Origin: Liolophura sinensis | Taxonomy: Eukaryota; Mollusca; Polyplacophora; Chitonida; Chitonidae | Direction of reading: 5' to 3' | DNA length: 64,000 nucleotides | NCBI RefSeq assembly: GCF_032854445.1 | Contig: NW_027017960.1 | Location: 248,001-312,000, forward strand | In this document: positions 46,901 to 58,359 of the stretch, in pieces | How the letters are laid out: every line of letters begins with the position of its first letter | How positions within the stretch are numbered: the first letter of the stretch is position 1 | Position numbers and translations under genes: made by a program | Notes under the pieces: model-generated | Told to the model about the DNA's origin: nothing | Seen by the model: the letters and a program-made list of their open reading frames with translations, nothing else | The model's database searches: none

Positions 46901-49900
46901 GCTGGCATCAGTTGGACTTACAGCGAGATTGGTGAGAGGCTCCTGGATCATTGAAAATCACGGCGGCGACATTCGGTTGTACATAGTATAAAAGAAACTT
47001 ACACGCCTCAGTGCCCACGCCTGGCTACCAGTGTTCGTCAAATGAAGCCTGACTTTACATACGGGACCAAGGTCCTTGGCGTCCTTTGATGTCAGATAGT
47101 AAATATCCGTCCTGTAAGGGAGGGGAAAATTAGGAATTGCTTATTACAGGCTTAATTATTTGTTTGAATGATCATTAACGATGATGTTTTCACCTATACT
47201 GCGAATTTAGGTTTTATGACTGGAAGAAACCGATATGCACTAACACTGACACATTTTAGCACTCAACATTGGTGGGAAGCAACTGATCCAGAACGAACTT
47301 CATTTATTATATAGCTACAAATGTGGTCCAATCAGATCAGTTTAATCGTGCCACGTGACCATCCTGTTGGTGTGATATCAATAAAGATCACGTGCCTTTC
47401 TAAGTGATCCAACGGTATGGAGACAAGGCTCATGTATAGATGGGCGTAGTGATTTCCCCCCAAAATTTGAGAATAATTGTTGATAGAGGAGTATCAGATA
47501 TTTAATAAGTATTTTCAGAATCATCGAGTCTAAATCTGTGTCAGTGGTATAAAAGTCAAGCACCAACCAGTATCTGAAAAAAATCAAAAAGATCCAAAAT
47601 AAAGTAAAACTATATACTTACATTATAGCTAATGAATATTAGGTTATTCAACATGGTGTTGCCCACAACAGGCAGCACGAAAAGCGAGTTCGAAGAAGTA
47701 ATTGCGTGGCATGGCAAATCTTGACATTTCCGTAGAGCTGAAGACATAGCGGGTCTCCGCTCTTCGTGTGGCATATGAGAAAAAAGATGTTAGAGACTGG
47801 GAATGACAGAACTCTCGTATATTAGCCTATGCTTATGCTTATAAGAAAATGAGTCATCCCGCGTAGAGAACACAGTGAGGAACTCGCGGTAGCTATTGTT
47901 GAATCCCTCTGTTATTGCAAGATCAAGTGGTAAGTGTGCTCTTAACAACCAACTATATTAAACCCACCCACCCCCGCCCCAGTTCCAAAATATTTATTTA
48001 TTTTTTTATTTTATTGTTGTTTTACGCCGTTCTCTTTTACGAAGGCGCTAGCATTATGGTGGGTGGGAAACCGGGCAGAGCCCGGGGGGGGGGGGGGGGG
48101 GGGATTCACGACAATCCGCAGGTTGCTGGATGACGTTCCCACATACAGTCGGAGGGGAAGCTCACAGCGACCGCATTGGTGAGAGGCTCCACGGTCATTA
48201 CGCTGCGCTAGCGCGCGTTCCGACCTATAAATATATCTAAACTGTTATGGTTCGAACGTATGTAAATCGCGCCAGTAGCACCAGTATGGTACGTTCGCTC
48301 ACGCATGGGGCTGCTTATATAGGCTACAGCGGACGTAGTCCTTTCAGATCAGATGATCCAGCCTCGCTTTCAATGTCGCTGTGTAAAAAGCATGGCGCCC
48401 AAGTGTACACAGACCCCCATTGCAACTTCCGTTTTTCGGTTTACCATTCAGAGTTTTTTTGCCCTGAAAAAAGACACATGTCCAAGATGGGGGTACCCCA
48501 ACTTGAATTCTTCCAATTCCAAAGTTTCTGCATGTATCAAGCCCTAATTTTGCCTGTGAGGTTCAGAAGTGTCAGGAATTATGTGGTGCAAAAATTATTG
48601 ATTTTGAAAAAATGTTGGCTGGTGTGATAGGACACAGACCCCCATTACAACTTCCGCTTTTTCGGTAGGGCCGATTGTAGTTCTGTGGATTTTAGGGTAT
48701 AAAGTCTTTTTTGCTCCAGGCGTCCATTTTTGGTGCATAGGTGCGTTGCTAGGCACGCCTCTCAGCTGCCGGCATGGAAAGATCCAGATTTTGACGGTCA
48801 ACCTATGTCAAGATTTTTATGGCTTCTTTCTCACAGGCTGGGCCAGTATGCACCAAAGCTTATTGGCCACGGAATATTTGGGACTGAGCTACAGCGCTAG
48901 ACGTTAACATTGTCGCTTATGGAAAAATTATTGGGGGTCCGAGGCCAAGTATATTAGAGATGTAATCTCAACCGAGGAAATAGGTACATTCCTATTTAGA
49001 ATGAGTGTGATATTGGATCCTGGAGAGCCCTACTTTTTAGTATTCGATGGCACCAAAGGGAGGTAACTTTATATGCCAAACGCGTTCAGGACGCTGCTGT
49101 GTATATACATGTAATTTGCTCTCCCGTTTCTGTAAACACTGACGAGGAAGTTGTGACGGAGGTGTAAAATCCGTTACTTCTTGATTTCAAAATTCCCCAT
49201 AAAATTTGAAAACGAAGACAGAACGCGGACACGAGGATATTCAACTACTAACACCAACCTGCAGATGGTCGAGGGTTTTCCCGGTTCTCTTCCCGGTTTC
49301 CTACCACAATCCCAGCCCCTGTTGTATGAGTGAAATATTCCTCAGTAAGGCTTGAGAACTTCCAGTCAAATAAACAATAATTAATGAATAAAAAAATCAC
49401 CATGCATGAGTAGGACTGAACACGTGCCTCGTAGCTAGCGGTCACGAGCTTTAATCAGTTCAGCAACTGCTTTACACGACTTTGGAATTACAGAACTTTT
49501 AAGAAAGGATTCACAGTGGGAGGAAACTGAACAGAGCTCAGTGGAAACATTTCCAGGGCAATGCGGAATTTCGACATCATCGTATCGTCCCTTTAAGCCG
49601 CCTTCACTTCACCACACGGTGGGGCAAATCAGAGAATTCTAAAATGGGTGGGGATATGCTCATTATTTTATTTATATGTGAATATTTCACCAATACGACG
49701 GCAGCCAGCATTATCGTGAGAAAAAGCAGTCAGAGCGCAAGGGAAACCCATGACCATTTGCAAATTGCTGCAAATCTTCTCCCGTACGGCAGGAGAGAAA
49801 GCCAGTATGAGCTGAACTTGAACTGACAACGACCGCATTGATGAGAGGGTCATTGCCCCGCGCTGGCCCGTTAACAAACCTGTTAACGCAAGTCTCCTAT

Positions 49901-50048
49901 TCAGGCACGTTAAACACCCCAAACTGACCTCTCCACGATGTTGTGAGTTAGGTGCGGGATTTGTTTTTCAATCAAAATCAATATGTATAGCGTTATTTGG
50001 GAGGAACTAATGAAAATAACTTTCGATGACAAAAACGGGCGGGCGTGC

Positions 50049-50086
<38 letters not shown>

Positions 50087-53000
50087 ATGTATGTACACTG
50101 CCACATTAAGCAATGCTTGTTGGCTTCGGTGAGAAGCGGTCGACCATCAAGTGGCGTTTTGCGGAAATCTATAAAGGTTCTTATGACCACTGACTTCCAC
50201 CAATTGTGTTGTGCGTTTATATATGCTTCGCATGTGGGAAGTTTCCTCATGTATAAATAAATACATGTTTTTACCTGTCATACTAGTGGTAAAGTCCCGC
50301 CAAGGCATGGTCAAATTTGTCTATACTTACTTGTTTATATCTAATCTTCCTCCTTTTCCGGAGATCGTCGTCTCTGACTTTGCACCAGTTTTGTTGAACA
50401 ATGAAACAATCACATCAGACTCCGTACCAGCCAACCTGGTTCCACATGTCTCAACGGTCAGTTGGTAACTGAAATCAAATGAATATTTTGTTTAATTCTA
50501 TATTTTTGAAAGATAATTTCTGACGATCTATAATTGAACAATACGATTGCCTCTATCTGTCTATCTATCGCAGGGAAAACATCGGATCTTATGCAATCTG
50601 TGTATAACTGTATAAACGACATCATTTTTCTCAGTATATTCCGGACAAATATATAAACACAAGTAAAACAGAAATATAGAAACGTTTAGACATTGTTAAA
50701 ATAATTTGGGGGAAACCTGGATTTGCTAAACTTTTTCACCCAGATACCATGGACATGGTGTGGACAAATATAAGACTACATGTACGTCAACAATTTTCCT
50801 TGTGTGGGAACACTACCTTGAACTTCCAAAGTAATAGGCAGAAGTGCACGAGTTACAACAAATTGATGAATGGCTTTTGATGTTGTTCAGCAGATGATAA
50901 ATTATATTAATTTTCTCTCCGCCACTTTCCCTCTCCCCCAGACCCCTCAATTATCCTCCATCGACTGAAGCAGTGGCTATCACACGGTACGAAACGGTTA
51001 TCGCCGTTCAACTACAGTTTAAATGACAATCAGCATGCTTCCCTTGACAGAATGCGTTTTATTCTAATTTCTACTTCCACACCACCATTATCCTAAATCT
51101 TTTCTCCCTATGATATTACGCTCTTGAAACGAACATAAATTTTCAACATTTTCTTAGTGTCAAAATGAGAAATTATGAGGGCCAACGCTGATAAATGTTA
51201 AAGGCGATTAATGATTGTTTGCGAGTTGTAACATAACGATATGAGATTGCAAGGTTTTATTCACATCCTTCACATTACACGTGTTAAGTCCTTAATTTTA
51301 AGTATTGTAGTGTTAGATTGCAATATTACACTTCACAGGGTGCTTTCCCTCCTCCACCATAGCCAAAATATTGTACAGGTTTGAAAGGGGTACAGGTAAT
51401 GTAATGCGAAACATAGTGCCAAATTTCCGATAAATCATGATTTCGCCTTACATGAATTTTACGCATCTTGTATATAGTCCCCCGGAGATTAACCCAATAA
51501 TACACTCTTGAACCAGTCATGCCTCAGTATGCCGAAAACAATTTTCGACATATTCCTTAACATCATACTCTTCGTTTCTTAGCATCGTTTCATGTACCCT
51601 TTGACCTTATGACATCAACATACGCCTGCGGCTTTCGGCTTCAGATCTCTAAGTCACACTGTATTTCCCCCCTGACTAACTTGTAATTATGACGTCATAC
51701 AATAGATACTCGAAATGGAGAAACATACCAGTAGAGACTCAGCCTCTTACTGGGTGCAATCATGAAAAAGAGATTGAAGCTAGCCATCTCAACGCTGGGC
51801 CATATTGGCGCAAAGCTGTTTTAACAGCTGTCACCGTTGAGGTCAGCACAACAGGCTACTTAATTTCCGGACTGACCGCTGGGACCAACACAACAGGCTA
51901 CTTAATTTCCGGACTGACCGATTGGGACCTTAAGAAAACTGTACTTTGAAGCCATGTTACGCCCCAGCAAAATAGCTGACAAACTTCTCTGTAGTTTTAT
52001 ATGTTAGGCCACATCATATACTATATATTAAAACTTAAGAACCAATGTATCCTTCAAACATTAGGCCTACAATCAGATCAAGGCTTCCAGTTTCATATTT
52101 CGAATGAGTAAAAACTGTGCGGGAGGTTTACTGTTAGAGGAATTGTTTCCCGGTACTCATTGATAGCGTAGTATTTTAATTTAATGATATAGTTCAATGT
52201 TTGTCTGCCTCTTACTGATTGTAGCTTTCCTCAATAATTACATACGTAATTATATTTAAGTACGTTTACCTGCAGTTCGCAGCTGTACGTTAAATATAGA
52301 ACCAGTAGATACACGAATGCACCGTTATAATGCTGCACACAGGGATCACTGGTCAGAACTAGTTGTACATAGGCGAGATACACATACAGATAGTAGATAA
52401 AACACACCTGTGTTAGCAAGCCTAGTTCAAGCACAAATACACAGATACACAACAAACAGATACGCTAGCAAACGCCAAAATATACAGATACTAGTACACT
52501 CAAAAAATTAATCCGTTAAATTTGAAAGAAAGTCTGTTATCGCAATGATGCAAGAATGTGTTCTGTTAATGTAGCAGATCATTCTGTTAAAATGTGACAC
52601 ACATATTCTATTAGTTCAGCATAACCATTCTATTAGACTGGGAGGACATTATGTTGAATGTTACACAATATTTATGCTATAATAGCAGATACATTCTGGC
52701 ATCACTCAGACAACACACTTTCTGTCAAATTAAACAGATTATTTTTTATAGTGCAGTGTGCACATCACAGTAACGTTGGCAAGAACCTTTCATATATAAA
52801 TAGCTAATACCTACCATATAGTTACGTTTCTCAGCCTGTGTCATAGTCACACAAAAACACAGATATCATAGAACACACAGTAATTTTGAACAAAAGTGTG
52901 CGGATAGTGTGGAATACATTATAGTGAATATAAACGAAATGATAAAATCTGTAAAACTAGTACATTATTTTCGTTTATACTTTTAGAATTTGTGATGCCT

Positions 53001-56000
53001 TCTAGAAAAAATCATTTGAGGTGGGATAATATATGGTGGTCGTTTTGGACCACCTTTAAATGGAGTTTATGAAGGTCACACATCACTTTCTTTATAAGAA
53101 TTTTCGCATTTGTCTATGTAACATTTAAATATAATTGCCTTCTATAAACTCATCTTCGATTCATTCCTTTGGTACTGTTCTAAAAGCATTTTATGAATTC
53201 TAGTCGCTGAAAATTATACGAAAGGCTTTGAAAAATATGATCTCGAAACTTCACCTTACAAAATAATTGCTGGTTGAGGATTTCTTGATAAAAAAAATGT
53301 AAAAAATGATATGAAGCATTTCTGAAGACAGCTCTCTGTTGCCTTTCATTCTGAGACTCTATATACACTTGAAATTGCAAAGGCACTTAAATATAAAGAT
53401 TTGCATTTGGTAGGCAATGCCATCATTATAGCAAATACTTTGAAAGCACATATCCATTGAAGATAATATGCAACTCTCAGTTTGATAGCTGAGTAAAATA
53501 TACACACATATATACACACATTCTACAGAGCAAAGTAACGTATAAAAAAAAACAGAAGTCTCTCACCAATGCTATCGGTGTGGGGTCAAATCCAGTTCAT
53601 GCTGGCTTCCTCTCCGGCCGTACGCAGGAATCTCTTACAGCAACCTGCGGATGGTCGTGGGTTTCCCCAGGTTCTCTGCCCTGTTTCCTCCGGGCCGCCG
53701 TCGTATATGTGAAATATTCTTGAGTACGGCGCGAAACACCAGTCAAACAGGTCTTAAAGAGAAAAGAGTGAGTGAGTGAATGCTTGGAGTTCAACGTCGC
53801 ACTAAACAATTTTTCAGTCATATGACGACGAAGGAATATTTGGAGTGCATGTAATGTGCCTACTTGTTGCAGGTCGGATTTCGACCGCTCTTCTACACAG
53901 TGCTGCTTCACTGAAACGGCTTACCAAAGGCAAGTAGCCAACCCACCCGAGCCATTGTACTGATACGGGTGAACCAGTCGTTATGTATCAGTCTATTATA
54001 TATCCCCTTCATGCTGAGCGCTAAGCGAGGAAGTTACAACTTCCCTTTTGACGTCTTAGGTGTAACTCGACCCATTATTGACGCTGGATCCACCGCGCCC
54101 GAACAGACGCTTTACCAACTGTTCTATCGGGACATGTTAAAGAGGAAAGACAAGAACAGACCAGATGCATATATACATCGATAAAGTATCTCACATGAAG
54201 CTTAAAAAGCATAACTTTGCATATTTGTGATGTTATACAACCGATATGCAGCGGTTCAAAGTGAACAAAAGCGCCCAAATTGAGGTAATCCAAGCAACAT
54301 CAAAACGCAGCTGTTTCTGGTTACCTCATCCGATCCCTGCTTTGCTTTATAGTGTACACGGGAACATTCATTTTCATTACTATTTACGCAGTACACATAT
54401 CAAACTTAACCTCAAAAACACATATCTAACATCTAAATATCGCGTGGGTACCATGCCATACCGCCACATGCAACTGCATTTTTGTCATCTACATATGGAA
54501 ATGTCAGCCTAGAATGAACGTAACGTTTTCGCTCTGGTTGCTGGTAGTGAAGTCATAACATTTCGTTACTTTGATAACCACCAGCGGGGTAGGGGGTTAC
54601 ATTGAGCAAACAGTTTTGGGTTGTATCGAACATGGACATGAACATGCAGAGATTTATAATGCATAGTCAGTCTAAAATTCATTAAGCACTCCTTCATCTT
54701 TCAGTCCAATACTGAACAGAACTTGGACCAATAGCCCGAAATGCGCATGTGTTATTGTAATCACATGTACTTTGGGTACGACGGACGCGACATCGTGTTT
54801 CCGGTTGCTATAACATGGCGCACCTCTTCGTAGCGTGAGAGTTTCTGGTTAAAAATTTACCTTCAGAGTTACCAAGCACGTCATAAAAATGTCTGGTCGT
54901 TTACGTTTGTTTAAATCGCTCTTCCTAAATAGCTCAAGTTATATCATTTGTTGTCTTTTCTAAAAATAAAATCTTAAACTCGGTTATATTGGCAGACGTT
55001 CCGCACACTAAAAATTGCCAGAGTATGTCAGATAGAGTTCGGTTAGAGAGTACCTATTCTACACAACCACACAAATGATAAGAAAAAACCCAATATACGT
55101 CAGGAAGGTTTTATACACTGAGAGCATGCATGCCACACACAGTCACACGTTAGAAAGTCATGTAGCCATGCGGATGGTATGTAAAAGAAATTACCTTAGC
55201 AATACAGACAATGTGCCACACACAGTCACACGTTAGAAAGTCATGTAGCCCTGCGGATGGTATGTAAAAGAAATTACATTAGCAATACAGACAATGTGCC
55301 ATACACAGTCACACGTTAAAAAGTCATGCAGCCATGCAGGTGGTATGCAAAAGAAATTACTTTAGCAATACAGACAACGTGCCACACACGGTCACGCGTT
55401 AGAAAGTCTATTTTATGCAGATGGCATGCAAAAGAAAATACCTTAGCAATACAGATAACGTGCCACACACGTTCACACGTTAGAAAATCTATTTCATGCA
55501 GATGCCATGCAAAAGAAAATACCTTAGCAATACAGACAACGTGCCATACACAGTCGCACGTTAGAAAGTCTAATTCATGCAGATACCATGCAAAAGAAAA
55601 TACCTTAGCAATACAGACAACGGGCCACACACAGTCAAACGTTAAAAAGCCTATTTCATGTAGATGGCACGCAAAAGAAAATACATTAGCAGTACAAAAA
55701 ACGGTCCACACACTGCACACACGTTAGAAAGTCTAGTTTATGCAGATGGCTTGCAAAAGAAAATACCTTAGCAATACAGACAACGTGGCACACACAGTCA
55801 TACGTTAGAAAGTCTATTTTATGCAGATGGCATGCAAAACAAAACACCTTAGCAATACAGGCAACGTGCCACACACACAGTCGCACGTTAGAAAGTCTAT
55901 TTCATATAGATGACATGCGAAAGAAAATACCTTAGCAATACAGATAACGTGCCACACACGTTCACACGTTAGAAAGTCTATATTATGCAGATGAAATGCA

Positions 56001-57421
56001 AAAGAAAATACCTTAGCAATACAGATAACGTGCAACACACGTTCACACGTTAGAAAGTCTATTTCATGTAGATGGCATACAAAAGAAATTGCCTTAGCAC
56101 TACAGGCAACGTGCCACACAAAGTCACACGTTAGAAAGTCTATTTCATGCAGATGGCATGCAAAAGAAAACACCTTAGCCATACAGACAACGGGCCACAC
56201 ACAGTCACACGTTAGAAAGTCATGCAGCCATGCGGATGACATGCAAAGGAAAATACCTTTGCAATACAGACAACGTGCCACAGCGTGGGAAAGTTTTTTC
56301 TCTGACAAATATACACATCTTTTTAAAATGCAAAATAAAATATAGGTGCACGTAGCCAGCTATAAATCACTAATATGCACGCTTTTGAAATTTGTTTTCC
56401 CCGTGTCGGTCTTGGCCTTTAGGTTATCAGGGAATTTGGGACATCTCCTGGCGGCTTAAATGTAAAACTGCGGGACTTTACTGGATGACGTTTGCGATAT
56501 GAACTAAAGTGCCAAGTTTAATCCCCTGTTTCCTTAATGTTCACAAATAGAGTTCAACAGTTTAACACTCAAACTTTAGACATACGGGGTTATTGCTTCA
56601 CTACTTTTCAGCTTTAAAGCAGACACGGTTTCTCGTCACATCACTATAAAATTTCGGGATAAATGCAGGTGCTCAGCTTGGGGTCTTATTTTGTGACATG
56701 AGTTGAAATGCCGAGTTTAAAGCAAAAAAAAAAAAGCAGAAACAAAAACAAAACAATAATATCTTTTGTGTTCACTTACACAGTTGAAGGATTTCTGACA
56801 CTAACACAGTACATGTGCTGTCCTGTCATTTAAGTCATTTTTAGCTTTAAAGAAGTAACTGTTTTCTGTCACGTAATATGTAAATGTAACTGTTCGGATT
56901 TTCATCAGAATTTACCACACACGTATACCGGTACATTGGGAATAAGACCACGTCGTTAGTAGACCTTACCTTGTCTAATTGCTTATATTCAAATTCAACC
57001 ATTTTGGGTCATGTGACAAATATGGTACTCGGTATATTTTCACAGCTTTCAAGATATGAAAACGCTTTTAGCAAAGTGGTGTTGTGTCACTTGTTCTATC
57101 AGTTTATAAAATTCTACCTTAATCGGTTTACTGGACCTAGAGACACAACCATTCGCTCTTTAGTGACTGCGTAGCTGATATAATCTACCTATGATCGAAC
57201 AAAGTATTAGAACTGATTAACTGACAACTCCAAGAAAAGGTAACCACCACCGTACCCCCTACTCCCAAAAGCGTAAGGCTTGGCAAAACGAGAGTAAATT
57301 CCCCTGAAAGAATAAGAATTGGCTCCAACTTACCAACTTTATCCTCGGAAGACATAACAGAATATCCCATCAACAAAATGCAGGGGAACAGCAGGGAGAC
57401 CGATGCTTTGTTCACACCCAT
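40314..57421 (-). CDS. PLAT-TSP1-transmembrane protein, right copy
   Basis: Seven exons on the minus strand: 57334-57421, 50331-50468, 47003-47111, 45768-45873, 43621-43755, 40967-41066 and 40314-40539. About 300 residues are predicted. Exon 1 starts at an ATG and encodes a clear signal peptide (MGVNKASVSLLFPCILLMGY), ending in phase 1 at GTTG|GTAAGT. Exons 2-4 form a PLAT domain (INKTDIYYLTSKDAKDLGPV, then AWALRRLTV). Exon 5 is a TSP1-like module (WKVWGECNCETRTRRR, then three more cysteines). Exon 6 is the membrane helix (MMFAVIGLVLGFLALLVIVV). Exon 7 is a 74-residue cytoplasmic tail, 23 residues longer than in the left copy, ending in PPLPVPYMNQEFESEYIYG. Intron 1 is about 6.9 kb and holds the 84-bp satellite. 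One oddity is that exon 2 has a single T before its first full codon where the left copy has two, so exon 1 and exon 2 do not join in frame as read. A family placement is not known to me. Confidence 0.8.
40862..40934. repeat. (GAT)n microsatellite beside the right membrane exon
   Basis: About 24 GAT units 32 bases from the exon 6 donor. The left arm has only a short ATC run at 17112-17125, so the right array has grown. Confidence 0.95.
42130..42262 (+). mobile_element. SINE 3' part, right-arm partner of 15765-15870
   Basis: TAATGCTGGCCGCCGTCGTG and GAGTACGGCGTAAAATACCA identify it. It is better preserved than the left copy. Confidence 0.85.
43810..43990 (+). repeat. Second repeat family, right-arm copy
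   Basis: AATGCTTGGGTTTTAATTTT, then CTCAGTGCTGAGCGCCAAGC. Same site and orientation relative to the gene as 14090-14335. Confidence 0.65.
45483..45625 (+). mobile_element. SINE, right-arm partner of 11290-11425
   Basis: It runs from the middle (TCGTGGGTTCCTACCGGGCT) to the tail (TACGGCGTAAAACAACAGTC) and ends in a (AAAT)n run. Confidence 0.85.
45905..46000 (-). mobile_element. SINE 3' end, right-arm partner of 10850-11015
   Basis: The reverse-strand tail (GTGTTTTACGCCGTACTCAA) is kept; the part matching the left copy's 5' side is deleted. Confidence 0.78.
46735..46965 (-). mobile_element. SINE, right-arm partner of 9725-9960
   Basis: Whole element in reverse orientation beside PLAT exon 3, starting with the tail GGTGTTTTACGCCGTACTTA. 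Confidence 0.87.
47995..48215 (-). mobile_element. SINE with internal G run, right-arm partner of 8440-8675
   Basis: The tail is TTGTTTTACGCCGTTCTC. Inside it, GGGCAGAGCCC runs into a stretch of about 20 G (48084-48103) absent from the left copy, which is either slippage or a base-calling problem. Confidence 0.85.
48401..48937 (+). mobile_element. 535-bp insertion found only in the right arm
   Basis: The left arm reads straight through the site (8228-8290). The right arm carries about 535 extra bases between GCGCCCAAGTG and GGCCAAGTATA, so CCAAGT is probably the target duplication. Inside, ACAGACCCCCATTACAACTT occurs near-identically at about 48410 and 48632. No coding motif is evident. Confidence 0.6.
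49245..49390 (+). mobile_element. SINE, right-arm partner of 7785-7960
   Basis: Decayed copy with CTGCAGATGGTCGAGGGTTT and a TAAACAATAATTAATGAATA-type end. Confidence 0.78.
49670..49885 (-). mobile_element. SINE, right-arm partner of 7130-7345
   Basis: Reverse orientation; the middle (CCCGTACGGCAGGAGAGAAA) and the head (GCGCTGGCCCGTTAAC) can be read. Confidence 0.82.
50043..50095. repeat. (GT)n microsatellite, right arm
   Basis: Counterpart of 6898-6962, with a cleaner GT core. Confidence 0.95.
52495..52757. mobile_element. Palindromic MITE, right arm
   Basis: Same element as 3850-4108 in the inverted arm, with ends CTCAAAAAATTAATCCGTT and AACAGATTATTTTTTATAGT. It is about 260 bases of imperfect hairpin. 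Confidence 0.75.
53555..53755 (+). mobile_element. SINE, right-arm partner of 2913-3045
   Basis: It runs from the head (CTCTCACCAATGCTATCGG) to the tail (TTGAGTACGGCGCGAAACAC). A second repeat family follows at once. Confidence 0.88.
53765..54075 (+). repeat. Second dispersed repeat family, full-looking copy
   Basis: It starts GAATGCTTGGAGTTCAACGT, passes CATATGACGACGAAGGAA and CTGCTTCACTGAAACGGCTT, and ends near GCGCTAAGCGAGGAAGTTAC. I know this phrase as a common mollusc interspersed repeat. The left arm lacks this copy. Confidence 0.7.
55115..56290. repeat. 84-bp satellite array, right arm
   Basis: Inverted counterpart of 637-1995 with about 14 units (ACGTTAGAAAGTCTATTTCA, GCAAAAGAAAATACCTTAGC, ATACAGACAACGTGCCACAC). 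Because 84 is a multiple of three, long open frames of 28-residue periods appear on both strands (for example 55814-56308). I read these as a by-product, not a protein. Confidence 0.95.
57334..57421 (-). CDS. Signal-peptide first exon of the right PLAT-TSP1-TM gene
   Basis: On the minus strand an ATG at 57421 opens 29 codons with a lysine-containing n-region, a hydrophobic core (SVSLLFPCILLMGY) and a small-residue cleavage region (SVMSSED), then a good GTAAGT donor. It ends in phase 1, which fits exon 2 of the left copy exactly and exon 2 of the right copy with one base missing. No other minus-strand gene follows before the PLAT exons, so I join it to them. The left-arm counterpart would lie just outside the window. 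Confidence 0.7.
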
Positions 57422-57659
57422 GTCTCCGTTTGGGCGTGAGTGCCAGTGTCTGATCAGCGGTTGATTCACTATAAGGTGAACACTTTAAAGTTTTCAGGAC
57501 TGTATAGTCCGGAAGGGATCAAGTACGTTGAAGGAAATGTGCGTTGTCTAAAGAAAGTCAAGCGGTCGAGAAATTAGAATTTGAATGGAATTCCCTTCAA
57601 TTTTCGGAGAAAACCACAAGGTTTCCTCACTGAACAAACATTCAGCTGAAAACTGGACT

Positions 57660-58145
57660 CGATGACCAACGGTAGTTAACCTGCAGGGGTTATCATGTAG
57701 AAGATTTCCTGATGAGGTTGACGTTTAGACTAAATCCTGGGCACGATGACCAACGGTAGTTACCCTGCGGGGTTATCATGTAGATGGTTTCCTGATGAGG
57801 CAGACGTATAGACTGAAATCTGGACACGATGACCAACGGTAGTTACCCTGCGGGCGTTATCATGTAGACGGTTTCCTGATGAGGCAGACGTTTAGACTAA
57901 ATCCTGGGCACCATGACCAACGGTAGTTACCCTGCGGGGATTATCATGTAGAAGGTTTTTTGATGAGGCAGACTTTTAGACTGAAACCTGGATACGATCA
58001 CCAATGGTAGTTTAACCTCCGGGCGGTTATCATGTAGAAGGTTTCTTTATGAGACAGACGTTTTGGCTAAAACTTTGACACTTTGAATAGCTCTGGTTAT
58101 TGTGTGGAGTGTTATCATGCAGAAAGTTTCCTTATGAAGAGAATG
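57660..58145. repeat. 84-bp tandem repeat upstream of the right receptor exon 1
   Basis: Almost six units contain GATGACCAACGGTAGTTACC, GGTTATCATGTAGAAGG and TTTCCTGATGAGGCAGACGT. It is unrelated in sequence to the arm satellite, and lies just upstream (minus strand) of exon 1 at 57421, where a promoter would be expected. Confidence 0.9.
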
Positions 58146-58359
58146 GAAGACCGGGGACGTTCACCAGCTCTAGTTATCCTCGGTAGGATTACTGCAACGT
58201 TTGATGGTTTATGTCCGCAATTTAAAATAATTGGCCTTTTATCAAATTTCAAAAGCTCACATTTAAGGAAGTTGAAATTTTGTCATGAAACAGGAAGTAC
58301 AGGCCTTGATGGTTCGTCCCAAATTAGTAGCCAAACGTTGTGTTCTTAATTTTGTATTT

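Larger units (their letters stand above)
35850..57180 (-). repeat. Right arm of large inverted duplication
   Basis: This is the inverted partner of 1-22905. The outer end, 57180, is only where the left arm runs out of window, so the true arm may be longer. The inner end, about 35850, falls inside exon 2 of the BK-beta-like gene. Features found only here include a SINE at 36955-37115, a 535-bp insertion at 48401-48937, a 26-bp-unit expansion at 36655-36825, about 130 bp at 42885-43012, and extra sequence at 53760-54240. The many private insertions and deletions argue for an old duplication rather than two copies of one allele. A mis-joined pair of very different haplotypes cannot be excluded from sequence alone. 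Confidence 0.92.

Noticed and set aside
48247-48627. 126-codon open frame on +
   Set aside because: It spans the junction between arm sequence and the right-only 535-bp insertion, so it cannot be an old gene.
1-57180. Palindrome as a defence, telomeric or viral terminal-repeat structure
   Set aside because: No replication, capsid or terminase genes, no telomeric motif, and spliced animal genes throughout; a segmental duplication explains it.
57660-58145. CRISPR-like array (regular 84-bp repeats)
   Set aside because: The whole unit repeats with no unique spacers, in a eukaryotic context; it is an ordinary minisatellite.
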